Assembly: GCA_905250075.1 (NCBI GenBank)
Contig: CAJNOP010000033.1
Span: 1,674,613-1,738,612, forward strand
From: Rotaria sp. Silwood1
Taxonomy: Eukaryota; Rotifera; Eurotatoria; Philodinida; Philodinidae
Direction: 5' to 3'
Length of the DNA stretch: 64,000 nucleotides
Positions 10,708 through 24,397 of this stretch are shown here, piece after piece. The notes under the pieces are model-generated. The model worked only from the letters and a program-made list of their open reading frames with translations, was not told the origin of the DNA and did no database searches. Position numbers and translations under genes: made by a program. Numbering within the stretch: the stretch's first letter is position 1; every line of letters begins with the position of its first letter.

Positions 10708-12352
10708 TTATTTAATAAAAATAAAAACACTAAGAAAACCCGTCATAGCTGATAATGTAACAACAGTTATAGCTGAAAGTATTTTATATTGTTTAAATTT
10801 ATAAATAAAACCATGATTATTATTTTTAATCGGTTCGTCAGTTAATTGATTTGATAATTCTATTCGTGTATCTATTGGATTATTATTTATAGTGGATTCT
10901 AATTTTGATATAGATTGAAGATTCTCATCCACTATATTTTTTGTTCGTGGTTTTTCTTTATATAATTCAATTGGAAGATGATTTCTGACAGCACTATCAA
11001 AAATATGTTCAAGTTCAGTAAAATCAATATGTTTTTGTTCGATTGATGATGATGGAATAAGTTTTTCATCACCAGCACCATTAAATATTTTTCGTCTTAT
11101 ACGTCTATGTCGTAATTGTGTTGTTTGTGGGCGATAATTAATACTAAAATTATTATAATATGGATTAGATGGATAAGAACTATTATTTGCTAATGAATGA
11201 TATATTTTTGAACGTCGTATACATAGGCGACCATATTTTTTTTTCTTTTGCTAAAAGAAAACTCACAAATTAAATAAGAAAGAAAACTAGCAAAAATATT
11301 TTGAATAGTGGCATAAGCAGGGATGAACTAGGCCATACTTGCAATCGGATCAGTTGGGCGCTAGTTTAGCACCACAATAAACAAACGTAATAACGACCAC
11401 AATTGATACTATATATCATGGATTCTCCCAAGATTGTAGGAAACTGTCCTAGCACCCACAATTTACCAATTATACTACTAATTTTTGAGACTTGATGGGT
11501 TTTTCTATGAGATTCGGAATTTTTCTATGTTGTGTTTACTTTGACCTAATCGATTTTGAAACATTCATGCGCGGAAAACTTGACAATTTAGCATCAAGAT
11601 TCGTGTGCCTAGAAATTTCATCGAAATTTTTGAATGAGAGTCTTTAAAAAACCCAAGACACTTAAAATCAGCTTCCTGCATTCAATTCGTAGCCTTTTGC
11701 AAATAATTCTATTCGATAGAGTAAAATGACTAGTCTTCGAGCTGCTCACGACTTTACACAATAGAACTACGTTCAATTTTAATATGGCTCCAACAACATT
11801 TTTTTCTTACTTTTAAAAACGCAGTCATTTTTCTATGTTTGAAGTTTTCTAGTTCGATAATGTAGGGTCGTGAAAAGCTTGGAGACGCCTCATTTTGCTC
11901 TATAGAATGAAATTGTTTGCAAAAAGCTTTCGATCAGATTCAGAGAGTTGGTTTTGAAAAATCTTGATTTTCAAGGGATCCGCATTCAAGAAATTCTAAT
12001 CGAATTTTTAGATATACCAATCTTGATACCAAATCGTCTTAGCTACTGAAATCTTTTTTTCTCAGATGTCTTCTAGCTATTACCATCGAAGAAAAAACTT
12101 CAAAACACAACAGCCTTAAAATTTTCTTCACTTGTATAGAAATCTGCTGTTTTCAAAATAATCTAGTTTATACTTGAACTTTTGAAATCTTTCTAAAAAC
12201 AAATTTGAAAAACTGTATTTTTCTTCGAGAACATTAAACTGATATTTCTAATAATGTATATTAAAAGACTATTAATTAAAATAACTTAAACTCACACGAG
12301 ATGTTGAATATTTTTTTGTTCGAAATAATCCACTATTATTATGTGATTGCAT
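10708..12352 (-). CDS. Unrecognised tail-anchored protein, two exons
   Basis: Exons 12296-12352 and 10708-11250 join in phase (GTGAGT donor, TCTTTTAG acceptor) to 199 residues. The N-terminal third is strongly basic (RQKKKKYGRLCIRRSK, then QLRHRRIRRKIF). The middle is acidic, and the last 25 residues form one hydrophobic segment ending FIFIK. No family recognised. It is divergent from NUP188, with about 195 bp between its start and the first recognised NUP188 exon. The 1045-bp intron holds a fold-back repeat. Confidence 0.68.
11591..12030. repeat. Fold-back repeat inside an intron
   Basis: Diverged inverted arms at about 11591-11760 and 11865-12030, starting gcatcaagattcgtgtgcc and ending accaatcttgatacc. 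They pair along about 165 bp, including ccttttgcaaataattctat with the inverse of tagaatgaaattgtttgcaa. No coding sequence. Confidence 0.65.
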
Positions 12353-12546
12353 TTGAATCAGATTCATTTAAATTATATCATGTTATGTTTACATTTGAAA
12401 TAAGATGAACGAAAAAATGAATATTTTTTTCTTTAGTTCTTAATATTCAATAGTTTTTTAATATATATGAATTGAATTGCAAAAAACGAATAACAACAAA
12501 TTCGAAGATTTCAAAGCGCTTTTTATAATTATTTTATTGCTTTTAG

Positions 12547-15500
12547 GAATAATTACTATTCGAGAAGATACAAGAGGATTTATACGAAATAATTTCAATC
12601 AACAATTTATTATTTGGCCTTGTAAATATGATCCACAAGCAATATTACTTCTTATACTTGATCAAGCACTTGCTTATGTACGAAAACAAGATAGAGGTAA
12701 AAACAGAATAACATTACTATTATTACTTTTATATATTTCTATTTAAAAATAGTGGATGATACAGATGCAAATGTTCTTGCAATGTTTACAAAAACACTTG
12801 CTATTATTGATTGTATATCAACATTGATTACAATTCGACCAGAATATTACGATAGATTTAATGGAATTTTATTAAGAATTATTTATCTCTTACCAAGGTA
12901 AATAAAAGAACTTGTTTTTTTTTCATCTATGAATCTTTTATTTTTTGTGAATCACGATCTAAAAGGAATCTTGAAGCTATAGATAGAGCCCTCACATCGG
13001 GCTCCGAGTAATTCGAAGTCAATGCCAGACTTATAGAAATGAAGCAGTCAAGTATTTCTCTTCTGCCATAGTAACAAGTTTATTCTTCGTATGTTAAATA
13101 ATCAATACTTTATAGGTTCATAAATAAGTTTCAAGAAAAATACTCACAGAGAAATTCTCATTAACAAGTAGCATAAAACGAAGTATACAGTGACTCTAAA
13201 AATTGATCATACAGACTGTATTTCGATTTTTTTCTGTAATGGTAACTCATATAAAGAATCAAAATATAATGATTTGAATAGAGAAAATTGTTTTCAACAA
13301 GAATTCAAGAAAAATAAAAACTTTATAGTATTTCAAAGATCAAGAATCTCTAGAAAACTCCAAAATACAAGTTTTTTTTATTACATAAAGCAATCGAGCA
13401 GCTAATTTTCTACAAAGGGAGATGCCTCTAATCTCATCACAACATTTTGTGAAGGAACTTCATCGATATTAGTCAAAAAGATCTTGTTATACCTTATGAA
13501 TTACTTATTGCATTGCTGAAGAATTAAGCAAAATGATAGTGAAGCAATATATCGCAAAACACGTAGCATAAAATAATATCCTTCTGATAACCAACATTAG
13601 ATACATCGTGTTTCACAATACAATTCTGCAAGGAATGTAATAATAGTTACTTCTTTATTTTGCTTTAGTTTATGCAAAATGAATGTTATTCCATCTCATG
13701 TTTTAATACAAGCATTTCAAACAATGAAACATGCTCAGAGTATTTACTTCAATAAATTATTTTCTTTTTAATATAAAAATTTTTCTCTTTTAGACTTAAC
13801 AGTCTTATTTATTGATTCGAGTTTATTTCCATCATTTGTTGATAAAAATACAATTGTATCGAATGAACTTGATCCTACAGCTCGGTAAAATCACATAATT
13901 CTTATGTATTGTTTATTGTTATTATCTTCAAATAGATTACCTGAACTTGATAGTGCATTTTGGGGTCGATTAGAAGTAATGTGTAGTGAAAATCAATATG
14001 CTGATGAATGGATTCCAGTATTTATTGCATTACTTGAAACCACACGAGATACTGTACATGTAGGTTATGAATAAAAACAAACTACGTCTAAAGGATTGAG
14101 AATTGTTTTGTTTTTTGTTTTATAGATCAGTGAAACAACTGATCGTTTTCGAGCAATTATTTTTCATTTACTTTTTTCCACATTACCAAAATCAATCAAG
14201 ATAAAACGATGGTTGCCAATACGTGAACAATGTTTAAAATTAATATGGACTGTTATTATTCGTTGTTTAGCATCGTCATCAGTAAAAGTATCAACAGAAG
14301 ATGAACAAAACAAGTATATGTGAATTTATTTCAAGATTTTCGATGAAAATTTTTATTTTATAGATCACCGATTTTTATTTTTGGTTGGTTACAACATCCA
14401 TCTGTTAGTCAAACATTACTTCAATGTGCTAAACCATTAGATACTGATACCACGTAAATTCTACAAAATAGGACGTTTTTTTTCTTCTATTATCTATTTT
14501 TTAGATTATCCGATCCAGCAAATCGAATTTTATATCAATCATGTTTACAAAATTCTATGTCAATTATTTCATCTGTAATTGATTATCAAGTAGAAAATTT
14601 TAAACAAAATATAAATACACCAAATAATCCATTTGCATCAAAATTATTAATTAAAGTTTGCATTGATTTCTTATTACAACATATTAATGATATAAAAGCA
14701 CCAATTTGTCTACGCTGTTTAACAAGTTTAGCTAAAGTAAAATAAAATTTTTATTGTCTGTTTTTATGAACCTCATTTATTTCATTTAGATTACACCTGG
14801 ACTTTCAATTTTATTAGAATCAAATATTGAACGATTTCGAACATTCATTATAGAAAACATCAAAAATAGAAAAGTAAAATCATTAATTATCATGATTAAT
14901 TTAATTTCTTTTTAATTCTGTGAAACACGATCTGACAGGATTACTGATGTACAGAGGTGCAAGTTTCGATCACTTCCGTACAGACTTTAACAAGCGTAAA
15001 TACGAGTTGGAAAGCTCAATATTTTTTCTACAATTATTACTAACTGCAGCTCTAGACAGAAGGCCAACCTAACTTACGTTAGAGTTCTGCCACTTCATCA
15101 TTTTAGTTTCCCAAACACACTGACTAGCCACATACTGGTCACAAGAATAGATATATTTGACAACATAGACAGCATGCTATTGTACAGTTGATTCAAGACA
15201 AACAGTCGTTAGTGACTTGTCTCGGTCATAGCAGTTCCCGTGATAGGTGCTCTAGCGACACTCTTCCTCATCGCATCACCGATCGCGATGGACGTTATTG
15301 ATATACAATCACAGATTGTATACTAATAATGTCTTGTTATAATATATGAACTATTTCATTATTGCATTTCTGGAGGACTAAGTAAAACGACAGTGAAGAG
15401 ATGTCTCCTAACAAATAGAATTAAATAATCTCTATATGATTGGCAGCAGCAACTGTACTGTGTTTCACATTTTCATTTCTTAGGAATTGTACTAACAGCT

Positions 15501-18500
15501 TTTTCTTTGTAGTCTCCGGATTTAACAATGGCCATTTTGGATTTTTTGATTGTATGTGTTAATTCTCAACCAGCATTACTTGGTTATTTATGTGATATAA
15601 ATACAACTCCAACAGCAACATTTGGTAACTCAACAATTTTACAACCAATTGTTGAATTACTTCGATGGAGTGCACAAGTTAGTATATAGTATATCTAAAA
15701 TATTTCAATAGTTTGTCTTTCTTTGATTATTTAGAATCCAAATGATATTGGTGCAAGTGATTTATTTATTTTAACTGTAACATTTATAACACAATTTTGG
15801 GAACAACATACTCAATTACTTGTAGATTATTTTGTTGAAATGTAAAAAAAAAGAATTTTCATTAATTCTATTATTTATTCTGTATGTTTTAATTTAGAAA
15901 AAATTTTTGGAAAAATATTTCAACATCAATATCAAATACAAGTGTACGAATTGAATTAATGGATATAGGTGATAAACGTGCAGTATCAGCTTCATTTCGT
16001 TTACTTACTCAACATTTACTTAATTATACTACGTAAGTCATTTTAATTAATAAAGTAGTTTGTGATTTATTTTTTTTACTTTATTTTAGTGATCAAACTG
16101 GGAATGATTTCTATGATATATTAAATAAATTAATTACTGATAATTGTTTACTTCACTGGATTAAAGTATGAATATTTATTTATTTACTAGATTAAATTTA
16201 ATAAATAGTATGAATATTTTAGGCTTGTCGGACATTTTTTCAAACAAATATTGAAGATGATATGTTAAATGAACAATCATTATCATTGTCTTTTTTTTCT
16301 TCAGTAATCTATTTTACAAAAGCACTTCTTTGTTTAAATGTAAGAATTTCAAATTTTATTTAATAGAAAATCAAATAATTTGGATAATATTTCAAAAATT
16401 GTGCACAAGATCATGTTATAAATGCTAGAAAAGAATAAATCTTTTAGAAGATGGATATTAGAGTTCACTTGTTTCCTGATAATTCATGGAGCAAGTGAAT
16501 ATATTTGTTAGAAGAATTCAAAAAAGTTATTGAGCTTTGCAGAGTAGCTAAAAAGTGATTCTGTCATTGCCTTGTTTCTTTAGCGTACGAGCGATCATCT
16601 TTCCACATCATCAAAATATGATAAAGAGCTTTAAGAGGAGAAGTTTTTTGAAAATTATGTCAAACATTCAGATTAAGTGAGTGCGATTGTAAACAATTGT
16701 CCTCCAAGAGATAGAGCAGTTTATAGTTCCCATCATAACGATCGTATATCTCCACGTTGTATAAAAAACTATACAAAGGTCATTTGTTTTTCATTTCTTC
16801 ATATACGATTCTATTGTTTGGTGTATATTCTTCGTCTTAGGTCTGCATCGTAATTCTTATGTCTTTTTATACATTTGCTTGTGGTTTGCAAAAAAATAAT
16901 TATGTTATCGGAGAAGGATGAAAATCACCAAACATCAGCGTGTCAGGCTATCGTCCTACGGCAAGATATGTCACATGTAACACATTAAATCGCGAGTTTC
17001 TAATAAGTCATCACTTCCATTTAATGAAATGTTAGCGAAATCTAATATAATCCGCAAGACATTCATCAACTTGAAAAACGAAATAGTCATCTGGCTTAGT
17101 CTCCATTATGTATAGAGAATAATCCTAAGATGAAAAATAGAATAGTCAGTGATAATAAAATCGATACAAGAAAATTTTTAGACATATTATAAACATTTTT
17201 TCATTAATAGAATGATCGTATTCGAAAGGTTTTACCAGATGGTGAAACATGGCTACAAGAATTAGCATCTATTGTTCAACTTGTACTTACTCGCAATGAT
17301 TCAACTTGTATGAAAATAGCTGTTATTTGTCTAAATCTAACTATTAATGCTTTTATTAAATGGAGAAAGTAAATTTTATTGTATTAATCAGATATTTAAT
17401 TAATTCATTTCTTTAATTCACAGTGATAAAGTTCAAGCACCATTAAATATTCTACCGACTTATATTAATTTAGCTAATTGTGTTCTTGGACCAGAATATG
17501 TATCAATTTATGTCAAATATTGTTATTTAGATGCACTTGTTCTTTTAATTCAAACCTTTATTGAATTGACACCTGGTAAAAACAAAGAAAAAAAAATTCT
17601 ATTCAGCCTTTAATTCAAGATAAACTTTTATTTTTGTTTTTAGATATTGATCAACAACAATATGATTTAACAAGTTATGCAACTGTTCTTATACATTTAC
17701 TTGATTTTGTTGATTATTGTAATGATATTATTGATATTCATTCATCAACAACGCCACAATATAAATGTGCTGTTAAAGTTAGTTGAAAAAAAAGAACAAA
17801 TGTCGATGAGATGTTTTTTTTTTGTCCACAATATTTTCAGAAAACAAACTAGATTTTTGAAATCAACATTAAAGCTTGAATAAGATAATGTAGCGTTATC
17901 TATCGAAAAATGACTTTCATTTTTCGCCTGTGAATACACTAGAATCATCGAAAATTTTTTTTAAAATTCTATTATTCATAGGATGCAGAATTTAATGCTG
18001 ATTCCGAATATGTGGTTTTTTGCTGAAAATATTGTAATCGAAAGAAGTGACCTTATTAGCACTTGTTTTTTATATTTTTATATTTGTGTGTTTTCTATTG
18101 ATTATAGGCATTAGTTCATACATTTCATTTATTATCTATATTTGTCTCGAATGAAGAATCAACAAACTTATCTGTAAATATAAAACAAGAACGTACAGTA
18201 GCAAATATTATTGATCTATTTCATAAAGTGTCACAAGTAAAAATCTACTTCTATACAAAAAAACAAAAAAACTTTTGCTTTTTTTTGTTCTGCTAGGAAC
18301 GAGATAATTTTCGTGTATGTTATACAATATTAAGTTTTTTATATGATTTAACAAAAAAGACTGACAGTATTCAATGGTTTCATACGATGAATATTATTCC
18401 ACGTACACTTCATACATTTCGTTTTATTATTCAACAACAAACAAATAGTTCAAATGAAGATGTAAGTACACAAACGAAAAAAGAAAAGTATAAGAAATGA

Positions 18501-20877
18501 AATAATTCAAATTGATTATAGCAAATATCTCAAATGAATTGGTCAAAAGTCATACGTCTTTATTTACTTTTAAATATTTTTCTTGTTCATTCGGAAAGTG
18601 TATCTGGTGATTATCGACATTTTAATAATGCATCAGATGTATTTGCAGCTTCTAGTGAATATATTGTTGAAGTTAGTTGATAGAATTATTCTTCTTTTTT
18701 TTTCTTATTAATTTTAGTTTTATTTTCTTATTTATAAGAGTTTTCATAATGTAACAAGACAATTTTCATTAGCATCATTGGACAATGCTGATGTATGTTG
18801 TCAATTCTTTGCATGTTTAACACAATTCTATAATCAATTAATGAGTAAACATCATAAAGAAGCGTGCATTTGTATTGTAAGAAAATCAAAAAAATGAAAA
18901 AATTTGTTTTTGTTTTCATTTCATTATTGAGAATTTAGGCAGCAGTAAATTATCTTCTTCATGATTCAATTAATCTTCTTCTTCATTCTGCTCTTGTACA
19001 CAATATGTTAACAGTAAGATATTAATGAAAATCTGCTGTTTTCTTTTGTGGAATCATTTTTTATTTTGAATAAATTCTCTAGAAAAAAGTTCGTTGTGCA
19101 TATCGATCAGAATTAGAAAATCAAGAAAATATTGTACCTGATTATTCGATATCACAATCATTTGTAATAGATCATTCACAATTATCTCAACGTTCTTCAT
19201 TACGACCAACATCAACTTTTCTTAATCAATCAATATTATCATCTCCTGCTAGTGTACCTCCTGTAACACCAAGTGAAGGTACCCCAAAGCCACGATTAGT
19301 TAATGTTCGTCAACAAGTTGCTGCTGCTTCTGCTCAACCGGCTAGTTCTCAAGCACCAGAATTTGAACAAGTTCAAGTCGGGTACAAAAAAAAACGAACA
19401 AACAATACAAATTATAATATTCGATTTGTTTTCTTTTTTTTAATCTCTGTAGACTATTACGACTTTTATGTACTTGTTGTTGGGCACTTCATCCATGTAC
19501 TATTCCATTAAATGAACTTAATGAATCACTACTATATAAACAAACAATTGATTATGATTCATTTAAATATTTAGTTGAGCCCTTATTTAATACACCAACA
19601 TTAGAACGACGTACAGCACCATCATTTGGTACTTGGCTTACTGGTGCTCAATATATTGTTACTCAAATGGAGCGAGTATGTATATCTGTCTTAGATTTGT
19701 CTAAGAATCATCTAGATCAAATCAGAATAAAAATTTGTCCAATTGTGCATTTGATTTTCAGTATAAGGATGATGTATGTCATAAGTATGTAAAGATTGGA
19801 GCAAATGATGAACAAGAGAATGATAAATAACGAATGTTTTGGTAGACTGATGTGCTGTATTTTATGAACTCTTTCGTATACGATTGGCTGATTTACATGA
19901 AATATAGATAAATACTGCATTCGAATTCTATGTTCGAGGTGCTATTAACGATGATTATTACTTAGGACAAGGACGAAACAACAACAGTCAGTATGCTTGT
20001 AAAACCAATCAAGTTTTCTGCTCGATTGGTCATTTGTGGCTTGAATTACTAATCACTTTATCCTAGTTTGGTCTAGAAAAAAATTAGGATAAACTCGAAT
20101 CTTAGATTGACCTGGGGATATCTATGAAAAATTATAGAATTTTAATTATTGTTCGAAATTTTTTATTTTTTAGTTTAGTCTAATAAAAAGTAATTCACCA
20201 AGACCAGCTCGTATAAAAGAAAGTGATCTTGAACGTTTAGTACAACAGAGGTTCGTATAGGTTTTCTTTTTAGTTTTAAAATAATTACTAAATAATATTT
20301 TTACTTATTGTCTTTCTAGACCTTTTCTGGTGCTTGCACTTGAACATTTATTAAGTCTCATTCTTTCTCAAGTACCACTCTTTATGCGATCAACATATCT
20401 TAGTGAAACACAAAAGAATATGATGAAACAAACATTATCACTTGAATTGGTATGTAAATATTATGAAATGAACTTACGAGATTAATAAATTGAATTACAT
20501 AGAAAGTTCGAAATTTTTGAAATTTTTTGTTATAGGATTACATCTTTTCGAATCTTAATTTAACTGAACGAACATCCAGTGCCAGTGGTGGTGGTAGTGA
20601 TCCAAATTCTCAGCGAACATCGGTTAATGTACCAACACCGGGCACTGTTGGCGGTCCGACAAGCCATAAATCACTTGTCATGAGTGTATCGAATATGTCT
20701 CATCCGTCTGGATCAGCTTTACGCGAAGCTTATACACCGTTTTCTGTTGGTACAAATGTGACATGTTCTGGTGCATCTGAATATAATAATTCAACTCATC
20801 TGAAAGATGTTTGTACATCAATTTGGAAACTTTACAAACGTATTGTTCAAGCTGATCCACTTGTCTTTGTTGGTTAA
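12547..20877 (+). CDS. NUP188: Nucleoporin NUP188, N-terminal part missing
   Basis: Scaffold nucleoporin of the inner ring of the nuclear pore. The 27 exons chain in phase: 12547-12696, 12753-12897, 13669-13739, 13794-13884, 13936-14059, 14126-14313, 14364-14453, 14505-14736, 14790-14873, 15513-15677, 15735-15841, 15898-16032, 16090-16165, 16223-16339, 17211-17368, 17424-17575, 17644-17777, 18108-18236, 18297-18461, 18522-18671, 18739-18876, 18939-19013, 19083-19381, 19453-19675, 20174-20250, 20320-20449 and 20536-20877. They encode about 1314 residues. Matches to the family include MAILDFLIVCVNSQPALLGY, NFWKN, TLERRTAPSFGTWL and RPFLVLALEHLLSLI. The first exon aligns near human residue 555, so roughly the first 550 residues are absent. 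No convincing ATG exon lies between 12352 and 12547. A Ser/Thr-rich tail precedes the stop. Confidence 0.88.
12945..13620 (+). mobile_element. Copy A of the TGTGAAACACGAT inverted-repeat family (NUP188 intron)
   Basis: Lies in the 12898-13668 intron. It starts tgtgaatcacgatctaaaag and ends catcgtgtttcacaa, which are inverse to each other. The right half resembles the copies at 15.4 and 58.2 kb (gaagaattaagcaaaatgatagtgaag). It is the longest copy and was not seen to contain the clear palindromic core. Confidence 0.65.
14919..15469 (+). mobile_element. Copy B of the TGTGAAACACGAT inverted-repeat family (NUP188 intron)
   Basis: Lies in the 14874-15512 intron. It starts ctgtgaaacacgatctgaca and ends gtactgtgtttcacat. 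Its core at about 15290-15335 is the palindrome gatatacaatcacagattgtata. About 550 bp, no coding sequence. Confidence 0.72.
16340..17210 (+). other. Large NUP188 intron, nothing recognised
   Basis: 871-bp intron with GTAAG donor and TTAATAG acceptor. I saw no clear terminal repeats and no plausible exon inside it. Confidence 0.55.
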
Positions 20878-20980
20878 TGATTTAGAGGAAAAAAAAACTT
20901 TTCTTTTTGTGTGTTTATTTGTATAAAAAGTTGCTAATAAATCATGATCATCAACGGTCAGATGAAAAAAAAACTATATT

Positions 20981-20993
20981 AAAATTTTTTCAG
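20981..20993 (+). promoter_or_regulatory. Possible trans-splice acceptor directly before the RIOX1 start
   Basis: A T-run ending in CAG immediately abuts the ATG at 20994. Only 116 bp separates this ATG from the NUP188 stop. A 3' splice site with no visible partner donor, right at a start codon downstream of a close tandem gene, fits spliced-leader addition. This is inference. Confidence 0.4.
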
Positions 20994-23900
20994 ATGTCAG
21001 GTCCAATTTCAGCTTTTGCTCGATACTCTGAAGAAGTATCATTGTCTCCTCAAAATGATTCAGTATTACCTGCATCACGTAAACGTAAACGGGTTTCAAT
21101 GGCAAATACAAATGGTCATTTAAAGGAAAATCAAACAAAGAAAAATCGATCAAAATCATTGCAACCGGCACTACCAGTTTCTGAAACAAATGGTCAATCA
21201 AAGATTATTGAACAACCAAGTACAACAAAAAAAATAAAAAATTCTGAAACGAAATTTTTATCACCTGCTTATCCAACACCATATCCTCAACGTCGTGTCC
21301 TTGTTTCGGGACCTCGCCATTCTCAGATTGATAAACCAACTTTAGAAGAAAACAGTGAAACTAATGAAGACGAAGACGAAGATGAAGATGAAGATGAAGC
21401 AGATGAAGTAAGAGATTAATTTCATTTATGAAATCGATGAAGATCATTCTTGGAACCAGTAGGACTTTCTTCGGCCGAACCAGACTGGACGCTTAAAATT
21501 ATTGAGTTAATTAGCAAAATTCGATAGACTTACTATGTCAATTAAGCAATCTGTTCTTTTGAGAAACAGTTAATTATTTTACTTCTGTGAATGTATACGA
21601 TGTAAAAACTCATATAAACCTAGGAGTTTATAGCAGTAGCAACTCCTATTTTAGTCTGTCAAGTTTCATATGTATTAACATTAAGAACGAACGAAGATTT
21701 CTTTCACAATGTTTCAACTAGCAACTAATATTGAACAACACCCATTCTATGTTTTGACTGACTTTTATTAAATAATGGTATGAATTTTTTTTAAATTGAG
21801 AATTTTGATCTATTTTTATTTGAAATAATTATTTAACGCAGCTGAAACGCATCTCAATTCATAAAAGGATATTATTGATGATAGAAAGATAACGTAAGCT
21901 AAAACCTATGGTTTTTATATTCAACTTTCTATTTTAAAGGTTCTTCATATCTATATATTTTCACAATTGCATGACACTAGTATTTGATAAGATCTTGACA
22001 ATAGAATGGAATTTTCTGATGATTTTTAATGAAACTATGGACTGAAAACTCACACCCACGTCCTATATAGCAGCTTTCTCGGAAAAGTCCCCTCAGGATC
22101 TGCCATTCAGTTTATTAAAAACAAGATATTGTGTATTGCAAAAGTTTCAGAGTTTTTATTTACAGGAGTGCATTAGAATCATTAAGAAAAGATCTATAAA
22201 TTATGTGAACCCGATTTGCAAGATTTAGCCAATCATGGGTTATCAACATTTCTCTACGTGTTATTGGCAGATGTTTCGCAATGAAAGTGACTTTTTTTTA
22301 TAACCTTTTCACGATAAATCTACCTAATAAACCTATATGAAAGCCTCAAGTTTTTAAAAAATTCAATGAGACTCTGAGAAAACCAGTCAATAAAATCTGA
22401 TATGCACACCCAACCGTAAATCTCTATCTTATTCCTATTAAAAATTATTCCAAAAATATTCATCTTTCTCTAAGTTTGAAATGGATAGTAGTTTTCAGAG
22501 TTCAACTAGACCAAAACAGTAATGAGCAGACTCATTGCTCTAGTTCGAAGTATGATAAAGATTCATCGTACCTTTTTTTCTACTATAGATTGAAGATGAA
22601 TCACCTTTATCAGCTTGGCTTCATGATCATGTTCCAATTGAAGATAGTACCCTTCTTGGTGAACATTTATTTTGTTTACTCATTGATCCTACTCCAGTTA
22701 AACAGTTTATAAAACGAACATGGCAACGGGAAGCATTACTTATTCAACGTAAACAACCGACGTATTACAATGGACTTTTTTCGACAAGCGATATAGACGA
22801 TATACTTCGAGAAAATACACTTGAATATGGAGAAAATATTGATCTGACATTTTATAATCCGGCAACATCGAAAAAAGAACGACATAATCCAGAAGGTTTG
22901 TTAGATAGATATTTATTTAATTGTAGAATAAAAATAAAATTTGATATTAATTTTTTCAAAGGTCGTGCCCGTCCAGCTGTTGTATGGGATGCATATAATG
23001 AAGGATGTTCTATTCGTCTTCTTAATCCTCATACATATTCAACAAGTATTTGGAAATTATTATCATGTCTTCAGGAATATTTTGGTTCACTTGTTGGCGC
23101 AAATACATATTTGACACCACCTGGTTCTCAAGGATTTGCTCCTCATTATGGTATGAATAAATATGTCTACAAAATCATATTATTGATATATACACATATA
23201 TAATTTTATTTTCAGATGATATCGATGCATTTATTCTTCAACTCGAAGGAAAAAAACATTGGCGTGTTTATAAACCACTTAATGATGATGAAGTTTTACC
23301 ATTAAAATCAAGTGTTGATTTAGATAAAAAAGTTATCGAGAATGTCAAACCATGTATCGATGTTGTACTTGAAGCAGGTGATCTTCTTTATATGCCACGT
23401 GGTTACATTCATCAAGGTCGTACTCTTGATGATGCTCATTCATTACATCTTACTGTTAGCTGTTATCAACAAAATACATGGGGAGATCTTTTCAAAATTC
23501 TTCTGCCTAAAGCAGTAGATTATGGTTCGTTTTAAAAATATTTTCTAGTATTATTTTTCATATTATTTTTATTATTAGCTATGAAAACAAATGTTAAATT
23601 TCGTCAAGGTTTACCATTAGGTTGTCTCAATCATTTTGGTTTTATTCATAGTACAAAAAAATTACCTATGAAAAAACGTGCAAACTTTCATGCTAAGTGT
23701 CATCAACTACTTGATGAATTACTTCGTGAAAGTGTTCCTATTCAAATGGATAATAGTGTTGATGTAATGGCTCAAAAATTTATGCATGATGCATTACCAC
23801 CAATGTTAACAGCAGAAGAACAATTAACAACTATTCAAGAACAAGGTGAACGATGGAATAGTGATTTAAACCGTGTTAGTAATGTTGTAGAACTTGAGCC

Positions 23901-24397
23901 TGATACTCGAATTCGTCTTTTACGTCGTCATTGTTTACGTGTTGTTGAAAATGATAATAATGATGAAGATAATGAAGACAATATCGTCGCACATTATACA
24001 ACAGACAATGCTCGAAGTTATCATGATCGACCATTATCAACACTTGGCGTAGATAAAGAAACATTGCCTGCACTTGAAATGCTCTTCACAATTTATCCAG
24101 AATATATTAGTATTGATTCTTTACCATTGGCAACTATCGAAGATAAAATCACTTTCGTATCAACTTTGTATGAAAAAGGCCTTGTTCGAACGGAATACGA
24201 ACTTGAACATTCTGACGGAGAAGATGAGGAAGGAGATGAATCAGACAGTGATGAAGAAGATGGGCGTATGTTAATATCTTATGTCTAAAACAACTAGTTA
24301 TTGTTTTCTTTTAGTTGTTTTAAAACGTCAAAAAGTTCACAACGAATCAACAGACGATGACGATGACGATGATGACGATGATGATGAAGATGCTTAA
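20994..24397 (+). CDS. RIOX1: JmjC ribosomal oxygenase RIOX1 (NO66)
   Basis: Fe(II)/2-oxoglutarate-dependent oxygenase of the nucleolus that hydroxylates a histidine of ribosomal protein uL2; histone demethylation is also claimed for the family. Exons 20994-21407, 22589-22895, 22962-23150, 23216-23524, 23579-24265 and 24315-24397 give 662 residues (human 641). The N-terminal exon is basic (SRKRKRVS) then acidic, as expected of a nucleolar protein. The JmjC core includes GFAPHYDDIDAFILQLEG, with the iron-binding H-x-D, and LYMPRGYIHQG with the second His. A winged-helix-like region and an Asp-rich tail follow. The 1.2-kb first intron holds nothing recognised. RIOX1 is preferred to RIOX2 because of the nucleolar-type N terminus and length. 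Confidence 0.93.
21408..22588 (+). other. Large first intron of RIOX1, nothing recognised
   Basis: 1181-bp intron between the acidic N-terminal exon and the oxygenase domain. No repeat ends or exons were identified. Confidence 0.55.

Noticed and set aside
12477-12546. Using the open frame from 12477 as the start of NUP188
   Set aside because: It begins with TTG, is low-complexity hydrophobic sequence and crosses a good TTGCTTTTAG acceptor at 12546; it reads as intron.
23876-24073. Open frames opposite or out of frame with RIOX1, P450 and CoREST exons
   Set aside because: Shadows of real exons in other frames.
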